A stretch of DNA of 64,000 bases. Origin: Desulfovermiculus sp041686195. Lineage in GTDB: Bacteria; Desulfobacterota; Desulfovibrionia; Desulfovibrionales; Desulfothermaceae. The notes below the pieces were generated by a model that made no database searches, was not told where the DNA came from, and saw only the letters and a list, made by a program, of their open reading frames with translations. A program made the position numbers and the translations under genes. The stretch lies in the NCBI GenBank assembly GCA_041686195.1, contig JAWLEI010000001.1, forward strand, positions 62,001-126,000, in the 5' to 3' direction. Shown piece after piece: positions 25,331 to 32,930 of the stretch (the first letter of the stretch is position 1; each line of letters opens with the position of its first letter).

Positions 25331-25364
25331 TTCAGCCCGCCGGGCTTAAACCCGGCGGGCTGAA
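25331..25364 (+). terminator. Strong hairpin after rubredoxin
   Basis: A perfect 14-base stem (TTCAGCCCGCCGGG with its complement) with a CTTAAA loop begins five bases after the rub stop. It lacks a clean T run, so it may protect the 3' end, act as a Rho-independent terminator with a weak tail, or work in both directions. It ends 13 bases before the next ATG. Confidence 0.65.
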
Positions 25365-25377
25365 ATCTGTATCAAAA

Positions 25378-26103
25378 ATGTCTGCAAAATTTTCCTCCAA
25401 TCGCTCCCTTCGCCAAGGGATTTTGCGCGCCCTTGGCTCTTCCGGATGGGAACAGGAATGGGCCAAAATGCTGCAAGAACACGGCCCGCAAAAGCTCGTA
25501 TCATCCCTGTTCTCAGCCCTTTTTTCGACTCAGGACACAATACACTGGCACGCTGTGAGCTGCATGGGTGAAGCAGTATGTCAGCTGGCTGCAGAGCGGA
25601 TGGAGGCGGCCCGCATAGTCATGCGCCGGCTCATGTGGTCATTAAACGACGAGTCCGGAGGTATCGGGTGGGGAGCACCAGAAGCCATGGGCGAGATTAT
25701 GGCCAGAGATTCATGTCTGGCCAGAGAATACAGCAGTATACTTCTCTCATACATTGTACCCAGTGATGGCCCGGACAACTATTTGGAGTATGCGCCGTTG
25801 CGTCAGGGCGCCTACTGGGGCATCGCCCGCTTGGCTCAGACCAGGCCCCAATTAGTCCAACCCTGGCAGCAAAACCTGGCTCATGCTTTACAGAGTGAAG
25901 GGGAACCAAAGTCCCTGCTTGTGATCTGTCTGGCCTTCACCAGCCTTGACTGCATTTCTCCAGAAGCACGACCTGGACTGGAAAAGCTCTCAAGCAATCA
26001 GGAATCGGTGTGCATTTATTGGCAGAGAAAGTTCCAGACCCGCGTCCTTGGAGCCCAGGCCCAAGAGGCTCTGGCTGCTGACCAGCAGGGACATGCCCTG
26101 TAA
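25378..26103 (+). CDS. DVU0298-type HEAT-repeat protein
   Basis: This 241-residue protein resembles the DVU0298 family of Desulfovibrio, recognisable from RIVMRRLMWSLNDESGGIGWG and the following PEAMGEIMAR. The helical repeats suggest a HEAT-like scaffold, which usually binds proteins or nucleic acid; no enzyme motif is visible. The frame stays open upstream through the rubredoxin gene, but the ATG at 25378 is the sensible start, though without a clear ribosome site. It is not obviously in an operon with rub because of the hairpin between them. Confidence 0.85.
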   Translation: MSAKFSSNRSLRQGILRALGSSGWEQEWAKMLQEHGPQKLVSSLFSALFSTQDTIHWHAVSCMGEAVCQLAAERMEAARIVMRRLMWSLNDESGGIGWGAPEAMGEIMARDSCLAREYSSILLSYIVPSDGPDNYLEYAPLRQGAYWGIARLAQTRPQLVQPWQQNLAHALQSEGEPKSLLVICLAFTSLDCISPEARPGLEKLSSNQESVCIYWQRKFQTRVLGAQAQEALAADQQGHAL

Positions 26104-26141
26104 CCATAACTGAACCCGGTCCATGAGCTCGAGGCGTTTTT

Positions 26142-27170
26142 TTACTCAAGAGGTCCCAAACCATGCATCTGGTTCTCCAACCAGCGCACGAAATCCGTTT
26201 CCTGCCCCATACTTCCCGTCCATTCCAGATCCAGATCCAAAACGTACAACCTCTCGTCGGCCCAGGGCTCCAACTTGACCCGGTCCTTGGACGTGCACAC
26301 AACAAAGTCAGCTTTCAATGACCTGGCCTGGTGTAAAATGTTTTCCCAGTCAGCTCTGGTGTAGGCATGATGGTCGGAAAAACGAAGATGGACCAGGGGC
26401 GGCTCGGAGAGGACCTGCCGGACTGAGGACTCCACCCCGTCCGGACTGCCCACTGCACTGACCAGAAGATAACGCCCCTCCGGCTGCAGCACTTGGTGGT
26501 CCTTTACCCGGCGCAGACCTGTAACCCGGTAGGAACAAAAAAAGAGAGGCTTTTGCAGATCGGAAAGTCTGGACTGCAGGGTTAGTTTGACCTCGTCTGC
26601 TGCGTGCGGCCCAGAATTGACAATAAAGGCCGAAGCGCGGCGAAGGGCATCTGCCCCCTCCCGCCACGGACCGGAGGGAATAACACGATTCCAGTCACGG
26701 CCCACATCATCTGGCCGGAGTAGGACGAGGTCCACATCACGCTGCACGGCCAGGTGTTGAAGTCCGTCATCCAGGACAAACACATCTGGGGCAAAATTTT
26801 CCCAGGCCCACTGCCCCCCCCGTCTGCGGCAAGGGTCGACAACGACCACTGCATCCGGATTCTCCCGGGCCAGCATTAAGGGTTCATCTCCAGAATCCCG
26901 GACCGGGCTCTTGGCCTGCACATGGTAGGGAAGATGCGGCGGCAGGGCCCGGTACCCCCGGCTCAGCAGGGCCGGACGCAGCCCCTTTTCCCGGCTCCAC
27001 TGCAGGAGCCAGGAACAAAGCGGGGTCTTCCCACTTCCACCCCAGCAGATGTTGCCCACCGAAATGCAGGGAACCGGGGGTCGCCAGGATGATATCCCCC
27101 CCCGGAGATAGGCTTTCTCCCGGACCCGCATGCCCCAGGCATAGATCCGCCCGGCTATGGACAAAACCAC
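26142..27170 (-). CDS. lpxK: Tetraacyldisaccharide 4'-kinase
   Basis: LpxK phosphorylates the 4' position of the lipid A precursor at the inner membrane. The 342-residue protein has an N-terminal membrane-associated segment and the P loop VGNICWGGSGKTPL. It also has DEPLMLAR and FVLDDGLQH, which match the family's DDGfQ motif. The start is GTG 27170, two bases after the yccA stop, keeping the YLRGG segment typical of the N-terminus. It probably shares a transcript with the upstream yccA-like gene. Confidence 0.96.
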   Translation of the reverse strand: MVLSIAGRIYAWGMRVREKAYLRGGISSWRPPVPCISVGNICWGGSGKTPLCSWLLQWSREKGLRPALLSRGYRALPPHLPYHVQAKSPVRDSGDEPLMLARENPDAVVVVDPCRRRGGQWAWENFAPDVFVLDDGLQHLAVQRDVDLVLLRPDDVGRDWNRVIPSGPWREGADALRRASAFIVNSGPHAADEVKLTLQSRLSDLQKPLFFCSYRVTGLRRVKDHQVLQPEGRYLLVSAVGSPDGVESSVRQVLSEPPLVHLRFSDHHAYTRADWENILHQARSLKADFVVCTSKDRVKLEPWADERLYVLDLDLEWTGSMGQETDFVRWLENQMHGLGPLE

Positions 27171-27172
27171 AA

Positions 27173-27880
27173 CTAATCTCGCATTTGTCCCAAAAAATAC
27201 AAAAGGAACAAGAAAAGATTGATAAAATCCAGATACAGAGTCAAGGCACCCAGGATGGTCCCTCTGCGGATGGCGGTGGCATCGTCCATGGGTGCAGTTT
27301 CACCCATCCGGCTCAGCTTTTGGGTATCGTACGCAGTCAGGCCGACAAAAATAAGCACCCCGAGACCGCTGACCACAAAGTTGATCATTGGGCTTTGAAT
27401 AAATATATTCACCACCATGGCCAGGATGATGCCGATCAGCCCCATGAACAAAAAGCTGCCCCAACTGGTGAGGTCCTTGCGGGTGGTCATCCCGTACAGG
27501 CTCATGGCCCCAAACATTCCTGCACAGACCACAAAGGTACTGACTACTGAGGCCGGGGTATACACTGTGAGCACTGCCGATAAAGTGACCCCGTTGAGGG
27601 CGCTGTAAAGCAAAAACAGTCCAGTGGCAGTGGTCCCGGACATGCGACTGATTCCAGCGCTCACGGCCAGGACCAAACCCAGCTCAGCCGCAATCAGTCC
27701 GAATAAGAGCAAGGGATTGCCGAAAATGAGCTCCATCATGACCGGGCTGGAGGCGGTAAAATAGGCGGCCACGGCCGTGATTCCCAGGCCTGCTCCCATC
27801 CAGCGGTATACGCCGTACATAAAGGCATTGAGGACCTGTACGCGGCCTTGGGTCTTTGCATTCTGAGTCTTGATGTCCAT
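27173..27880 (-). CDS. Bax inhibitor-1/YccA family membrane protein
   Basis: The 235-residue protein has seven predicted membrane helices and a short basic N-terminus. The pattern SPMINFVVSGLGVLIFVGLT followed by AYDTQKL, with the conserved aspartate, is diagnostic of the BI-1/YccA family. Members act as calcium leak channels or FtsH modulators, but the role in anaerobic deltaproteobacteria is not defined. It is directly upstream of lpxK. The region 27881-28058 before it is divergent and holds TTGACA at 27990 without a convincing -10. Confidence 0.93.
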   Translation of the reverse strand: MDIKTQNAKTQGRVQVLNAFMYGVYRWMGAGLGITAVAAYFTASSPVMMELIFGNPLLLFGLIAAELGLVLAVSAGISRMSGTTATGLFLLYSALNGVTLSAVLTVYTPASVVSTFVVCAGMFGAMSLYGMTTRKDLTSWGSFLFMGLIGIILAMVVNIFIQSPMINFVVSGLGVLIFVGLTAYDTQKLSRMGETAPMDDATAIRRGTILGALTLYLDFINLFLFLLYFLGQMRD

Positions 27881-28058
27881 AGGCGTTTGTTCTCCTTATC
27901 CATGGGTTAGCAGCCAGACTTTGCACCCTGGGCGTCGACACTTGTATCTACCCGGAGCTCAGAGTCTGCGTCAAGTTCGGGCCAAGGGGTTGACAAGGGC
28001 GTTCAAAGTTGCATCTTTAAAGGTGTCATCGACTTGATTTTTGCCCCCAGGAGGAGAT

Positions 28059-28256
28059 ATGCGTTTATATGAATTTCGATGCACAAAGTGCCAGCAAGAA
28101 TTCGAGGACTTAGTCCGCAGTGAGCAGGATTCGGTGCACTGCCCTCAATGCGGCAGCCCCAAGGTTCACCGCATTTTATCCGCCGTTCGGCGTCAGGGCG
28201 GCCGATCAGAAGCCGGGGGGGCCTCGAGCTGTGCTGCGCCGACCGGTTTTTCCTGA
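28059..28256 (+). CDS. FmdB-type zinc ribbon protein
   Basis: This 65-residue protein begins MRLYEFRCTKCQQEFEDLV and continues with HCPQCGSPKVHRIL, giving the two CxxC pairs of the FmdB/zinc-ribbon family. The C-terminal tail is Gly/Ser-rich and probably disordered. The family is often called a putative regulatory protein, but its role is unproven. AGGAGGAGAT precedes the ATG. It lies 38 bases upstream of rlmN and may be cotranscribed. Confidence 0.93.
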   Translation: MRLYEFRCTKCQQEFEDLVRSEQDSVHCPQCGSPKVHRILSAVRRQGGRSEAGGASSCAAPTGFS

Positions 28257-28294
28257 GCCTCGTAATCACGCTCCGGTTCGGAGTGCAAAAAGCT

Positions 28295-29377
28295 ATGAAC
28301 CAAAAAATCCAACAGCAGGCCAAGACCTCTCTCTTTGAGTTCTCCCGTCCCGAACTCGCAGAATGCATGCACAACATGGGCCAGCCGGCCTTTCGGTCCA
28401 CACAGGTATGGCAATGGGTGTGGCAAAAAAGGTGCCGGGATTTCGCTCAGATGAGCAATGTGAGCAAGGACCTGCGCACCAGTCTGGATCAGGCCTACAG
28501 CCTGGAGCTGCCCTCCCTCTCTGCCCTGACCACCAGCCAGGACGGGACTGTAAAGGGTCTGCTCAGGCTGTTTGACGGCTCCCAAGTGGAATGGGTGCTC
28601 ATACCAGACAAGGATCACTATACGCTATGCCTTTCCACCCAGGCCGGCTGTCCTCTGGCCTGTTCCTTTTGCAGCACCGGTCAAATGGGATTTAAACGCA
28701 ATTTGAGTGCCGGTGAGATTTTGTCTCAGGTTTTGGTGGCTCAAGAAACCCTGGAAAACTCCAAAACCTCATGGCCCCTGCGCAATATTGTTTTCATGGG
28801 CATGGGGGAGCCTCTTTTGAATTGGCCGCAGGTGGAAAAGAGTCTGCATGTCCTGCGCGATCCCTCAGGACTGGGTTTTTCCCACCGCCGGGTAACAGTC
28901 TCGAGTGTAGGCATTCCCGGTGTGTTAGAGGAGTTCGCCCACACCCATCTGGCTTCTCTGGCTGTGTCCCTGCATGCCCCGACCCAGGATTTGCGGCAAA
29001 AGATCATGCCCAAAGCGGCTAGGTTGCTCCCGCTCCCCGAACTGGTGGCCAGATTGCAGGATTTACCTTTAAGGCCCAGACAGCGGGTTACCATAGAATA
29101 TATCCTGCTGGCCGGGATCAATGACAGCCTGGAAAAGGCCAGAGAGCTCAATCGTTTGCTGTCCGGGCTCAAATGCAAGATCAACCTCATAAGCTTCAAT
29201 CCGGCCCCGGAGCTTCCCTATGCCGCGCCGGATCCGGAAGACGTGCTTCGCTTTGAACGCTTCTTGTGGTCCAAAGGACAGACCGTGACCTTGCGAAAAA
29301 GCAAAGGGCAAGATATACAGGCGGCTTGTGGACAATTGCGGAAGACGGATGAGGGACAGGCTCAAGTCCCCCACTGA
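28295..29377 (+). CDS. rlmN: 23S rRNA/tRNA adenine-C2 methyltransferase RlmN
   Basis: RlmN methylates A2503 of 23S rRNA and A37 of some tRNAs by a radical SAM mechanism. The 360-residue protein has the cluster motif CPLACSFC and the FMGMGEPLLN segment. The second catalytic cysteine lies in AACGQL near the C-terminus. The frame stays open upstream into the FmdB-like gene, but ATG 28295 gives the expected length. It precedes hisI. Confidence 0.97.
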   Translation: MNQKIQQQAKTSLFEFSRPELAECMHNMGQPAFRSTQVWQWVWQKRCRDFAQMSNVSKDLRTSLDQAYSLELPSLSALTTSQDGTVKGLLRLFDGSQVEWVLIPDKDHYTLCLSTQAGCPLACSFCSTGQMGFKRNLSAGEILSQVLVAQETLENSKTSWPLRNIVFMGMGEPLLNWPQVEKSLHVLRDPSGLGFSHRRVTVSSVGIPGVLEEFAHTHLASLAVSLHAPTQDLRQKIMPKAARLLPLPELVARLQDLPLRPRQRVTIEYILLAGINDSLEKARELNRLLSGLKCKINLISFNPAPELPYAAPDPEDVLRFERFLWSKGQTVTLRKSKGQDIQAACGQLRKTDEGQAQVPH

Positions 29378-29394
29378 TCCGGAAAGGAGTGATT

Positions 29395-29769
29395 ATGCTC
29401 AAACCCGATTTTGACAAAGGGCAGGGGCTTGTGCCAGCCATAGTCCAGGATGCCTCCAGCGGCGAGGTCCTCATGCTGGCCTACATGAACGACCTGGCCT
29501 GGGACAAGACTTTTGAGACCGGGGAGGCCCACTACTACAGCCGCAGCCGGGACACTTTGTGGCGCAAAGGCGGTACTTCCGGCCATGTGCAGAAAGTCAT
29601 AAGTATCCGCCTGGATTGCGATGCTGACACTGTTTTATTGCAAGTGGAACAAGTAGGCGGAGCAGCCTGCCACCATGGCTACCGCAGTTGCTTTTACCGC
29701 CAGATAACCGATTCTGGAATTCGCTACTGTTCGGAACAAATATTTGATCCTCAGGAGGTCTACGGCTGA
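29395..29769 (+). CDS. hisI: Phosphoribosyl-AMP cyclohydrolase
   Basis: HisI opens the adenine ring in the third step of histidine synthesis. The 124-residue protein has LMLAYMND, HYYSRSRDTLWRKG, the zinc-binding DCDAD region, and CHHGYRSCF with the remaining metal-binding cysteines. It lacks the HisE domain, so that activity must be elsewhere. AAAGGAGTGATT precedes ATG 29395; a GTG two codons earlier is less likely. HisG follows with one base between. Confidence 0.97.
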   Translation: MLKPDFDKGQGLVPAIVQDASSGEVLMLAYMNDLAWDKTFETGEAHYYSRSRDTLWRKGGTSGHVQKVISIRLDCDADTVLLQVEQVGGAACHHGYRSCFYRQITDSGIRYCSEQIFDPQEVYG

Positions 29770-29770
29770 A

Positions 29771-30655
29771 ATGAGCCCCAGTGCAAAACAACTCAAGCTC
29801 GGCATTCCCAAAGGGTCTTTACAGGACTCCACCATTAAGCTGTTTGCCAAATCCGGATGGAAGATCAATCTGCATGATCGCAACTATTTTCCGGAAATCA
29901 ATGATCCCGGAATCCAGTGCAGCTTGTGCCGGGCCCAGGAAATGCCGGTCTATGTCCAGGATGGCACTTTGGATGTCGGCCTGACCGGCAAAGACTGGGT
30001 CCTGGAAAATGTGGCCGATGTGGTCACTGTAGATGAGCTCGTGTATTCCAAAACGAGCAATCGGCCGGCCCGCTGGGTCTTGGCTGTGGCCGGGGATTCC
30101 CCCTACAGAAGACCGGAAGACCTGGCCGGGAAAAAGATCGCGACTGAACTCAAGAACTTCACCCAGCGCTATTTTCAGCAGGCTGATATCCCGGTAGAGG
30201 TGGAATTTTCCTGGGGGGCCACAGAGGCCAAAGTCGTCTCCGGCCTGGCTGACGCCATTGTCGAGGTGACCGAAACCGGAACCACCATTCGGGCCCATGG
30301 GCTGCGGATCATAGCCGAACTCTTGAGTACCTCCACCCAGCTTATTGCCAACAAGCAGGCCTGGGAGGATCCGTGGAAGCAAGACAAGATTACCCAGATG
30401 CGTACCCTGCTTCAAGGCGCCTTAAGGGCTGAAAACCTGGTCGGACTGAAGATGAATGTGCACCAGGACAAATTAGAGCAATTAATGCAGCTCTTGCCCA
30501 GCTTGACTTCGCCCACGGTATCCAACCTGTATCAGGCCGATTGGCTGTCCATAGAGATCGTGGTCCAGGAATCCACGGTCCGAGACCTCATCCCCGATCT
30601 GCAATCAGCCGGAGTGGAAGGTATAATTGAGTACCCCCTGCACAAAGTCATCTAA
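29771..30655 (+). CDS. hisG: ATP phosphoribosyltransferase, long form
   Basis: HisG starts histidine synthesis from ATP and PRPP. The 294-residue length and the C-terminal domain (PTVSNLYQADWLSIEIVVQE) mark the long form, which carries its own regulatory domain and does not need HisZ. The N-terminal IPKGSLQDSTIKLF and DVGLTGKDWVLE segments and the PRPP-binding region around VVEVTETGTTIRAHGL fit. AGGAGG overlaps the end of hisI, so the two are coupled. Confidence 0.97.
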   Translation: MSPSAKQLKLGIPKGSLQDSTIKLFAKSGWKINLHDRNYFPEINDPGIQCSLCRAQEMPVYVQDGTLDVGLTGKDWVLENVADVVTVDELVYSKTSNRPARWVLAVAGDSPYRRPEDLAGKKIATELKNFTQRYFQQADIPVEVEFSWGATEAKVVSGLADAIVEVTETGTTIRAHGLRIIAELLSTSTQLIANKQAWEDPWKQDKITQMRTLLQGALRAENLVGLKMNVHQDKLEQLMQLLPSLTSPTVSNLYQADWLSIEIVVQESTVRDLIPDLQSAGVEGIIEYPLHKVI

Positions 30656-30693
30656 GGCCGGCCCATAAAAACCTGAACAGGACATACAGGGAA

Positions 30694-31545
30694 TTGAGGA
30701 CTTCGGTGGCCAGAAAAGTGCACCAGTATATGAGGCCGCATCAGGGATCAGGTCTGCTCACTCAAGTCCTTGAGGTGCGTTTCTGGACCAGCATGTGGGT
30801 CTGCCTACTTCCATTCTGCCTCATGGTCCTTATCTCTGGATGCGCCTTTGTCCAGCCTTCTGCTCAAGATCAGGAGGTCAGGGCCAGAATGGATCTGGCA
30901 TCTTCTTACCTGGCCAATGATCAGCCCCGCCGGGCATTGCGTCAGCTCAAGGCTCTCCAGGATCAGGCGGTTAAAAATCCAGATTACCACTACCTGCATG
31001 GACTGATCTCAGCCCGATTGGATCGCAATACCGAGGCAAAGACGCACTTCCAGGAGGCCGTAAACCTGCGGGCGGATTTCGGCCAGGCCTGGAATAATCT
31101 GGGAAAGGTCTACATATCATTGGACCGCAAAGATAAGGCCAGGCAAGCATTTTTGCAGGCTTTAGATATTCCCACCTATCTGACCCCGGAATATCCTGCC
31201 TACAACCTGGCCCGCCTGAACGTGGAGAGCGGCCGGCCGGAGCAGGCCGAAGAACGGGCCAGGCAAAGCCTGCAGGCCAATCCGGGTTTTGTCCCGGCCA
31301 TCCTCCTGCTCAGTGAGCTGCTCACGGCAGAAGAAAGGTTGCAGGAAGCAGTGGATGTGCTTCACCGCGGCCTGAACATCCATCCGGATAATGTCCGGCT
31401 CATGCAGGATTTGGCTCAGAACCTCTTGCGCCTTGGCCAACAGGAACAGGCCAGGCAATGGTTTGAACGTATTGCACGAAACGCAGATCCCCAAAGCGAG
31501 GCGGCCCAGGTGGCCCAAGATTACCTGGAACTCCTCCCTGAATGA
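30694..31545 (+). CDS. TPR-repeat lipoprotein (PilF/PilW-like)
   Basis: This protein has a hydrophobic segment ending in LISGC, a lipobox, then five or more tetratricopeptide repeats, for example NPDYHYLHGLISARLDRNTE and FGQAWNNLGKVYISLDRKDK. It is probably an outer membrane lipoprotein of the type that assembles pilins or other secretins. The start is uncertain: TTG 30694 gives 283 residues; ATG 30730 or GTG 30775 would place the lipobox nearer the N-terminus, as usual. The radical SAM gene follows immediately. Confidence 0.85.
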   Translation: MRTSVARKVHQYMRPHQGSGLLTQVLEVRFWTSMWVCLLPFCLMVLISGCAFVQPSAQDQEVRARMDLASSYLANDQPRRALRQLKALQDQAVKNPDYHYLHGLISARLDRNTEAKTHFQEAVNLRADFGQAWNNLGKVYISLDRKDKARQAFLQALDIPTYLTPEYPAYNLARLNVESGRPEQAEERARQSLQANPGFVPAILLLSELLTAEERLQEAVDVLHRGLNIHPDNVRLMQDLAQNLLRLGQQEQARQWFERIARNADPQSEAAQVAQDYLELLPE

Positions 31546-31585
31546 AGATTCTTGCTCGGACCGGGAGGGTCATGCTCCCCGAATC

Positions 31586-32887
31586 TTGGGCATAAATCCC
31601 TGGATATATGATTTTGCCGCCTACAACCTCTGGTCCCGGCCAGCAGGTCTTATGGCCTGTCTGCATATGCTGCGCCGATCCGGGGCCCAAACCGCCCTGC
31701 TTGACTGTCTTTTTCCCATGTGGCGAGATGTACCCTGGCCTCAATCCAGGGTCTTCGGACAAGGTCCATGGCCCAAAACCAGAGTTCCTGTTCCGTCCAT
31801 CTTGGCCCACGTTCCCCGCCGCTACAGCCGCTACGGACTGGACCCGGCCCTTGTCTACTCCGCCCTGACCGCCCTGGATCCGGCACCTGATGCTGTGCTC
31901 ATCAGCACCGGCATGACCTACTGGTATCCTGGGGCCGTTGCCGCAGCCCGCATGGTTCGGGGTATCTGGCCCGGTGTTCCCATAATCGCCGGCGGTGTGT
32001 ACGCCACCCTGTGTCGAGAACATGCCCGCAGCCTGGATTGTTTTGATCTCATCCTGCCCGGTCCACTGGAATCACAAGAGAACTGGCAGGCCTTGTGGGG
32101 GACGCTGAAGACCAGTGAACCGCCCCTACCCCAAGACAGCGGCCTGGCCCTGGACCTCAGCGCCCATCCAGGTCCTGAATTTTCAATCATCTTGGGCTCC
32201 AGGGGCTGTCCTTATACCTGCCCTTATTGCGCCACTTCCCTGCTCAACTCCTCATTTACCCAAAAAAGTGCTGCCCTGGTCAAAGCTGAGTTGGATCGGG
32301 AATTGGAGAGGGGGGTTTTGGATTTTGCCTTTTACGACGACGCGTTACTGGTCAGACCCCAGACCTGGCTCATGCCCTTGTTGCACCATATTCTAGAGTC
32401 CAAAACCAGGGTCCGGCTGCATACCCCGAATGCCCTGCACGTCCGACACCTCACCCCTGAACTGGCCGGCCTGCTGTACCAGGCCGGTCTGTGCACTATC
32501 CGACTCGGCCTGGAGACGTCGGACTTCTCCCACCGTCTGGACAGCAAGCTGACCTCCCAGGAATGGGAGCACGGCCTGAAATGCCTGTTCGCAGCCGGTT
32601 TTTCCTCATCCCAGATTGGGGCCTATATCCTCTTCGGCCTGCCCGGCCAGGAAGAACGGGCAGTGGAGGCGGCCATCGACCTGGCTCGGGGCTCTGGTGT
32701 TCGTCCCCACCTGGCCCAGTATTCCCCCATCCCGGGCACGTCGTTGTTTGCCACGGCCAGGGCCCAGAGTCTCTACCCCCTGGACCAGGATCCCTTGTAT
32801 CACAACAATGCCCTCTGGCCCTGCGTACCGGGTGGATTCACCTGGGAGAAACAGGAAAAATGGCGCAAGCGGCTGGCTGGCCAATGA
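31586..32887 (+). CDS. B12-binding-type radical SAM protein, 5' end uncertain
   Basis: The protein has an N-terminal Rossmann-like cobalamin-binding region (AVLISTGMTYWYPGAVAA and IIAGGVYATL) and the radical SAM motif CPYTCPYC. It also has the fold element FYDDALL. It resembles the multi-domain B12-radical SAM group, with no identifiable substrate. The frame entering at TTG 31586 (LGINPW) has no good ribosome site. An ATG overlapping the upstream stop at 31542 is in another frame, so a frameshift is possible. It is convergent with glgX. Confidence 0.8.
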   Translation: MGINPWIYDFAAYNLWSRPAGLMACLHMLRRSGAQTALLDCLFPMWRDVPWPQSRVFGQGPWPKTRVPVPSILAHVPRRYSRYGLDPALVYSALTALDPAPDAVLISTGMTYWYPGAVAAARMVRGIWPGVPIIAGGVYATLCREHARSLDCFDLILPGPLESQENWQALWGTLKTSEPPLPQDSGLALDLSAHPGPEFSIILGSRGCPYTCPYCATSLLNSSFTQKSAALVKAELDRELERGVLDFAFYDDALLVRPQTWLMPLLHHILESKTRVRLHTPNALHVRHLTPELAGLLYQAGLCTIRLGLETSDFSHRLDSKLTSQEWEHGLKCLFAAGFSSSQIGAYILFGLPGQEERAVEAAIDLARGSGVRPHLAQYSPIPGTSLFATARAQSLYPLDQDPLYHNNALWPCVPGGFTWEKQEKWRKRLAGQ

Positions 32888-32930
32888 TCAAACTGGACAT
32901 CTGCGGCCAGATGCGGCTCTCCTGCACTGC

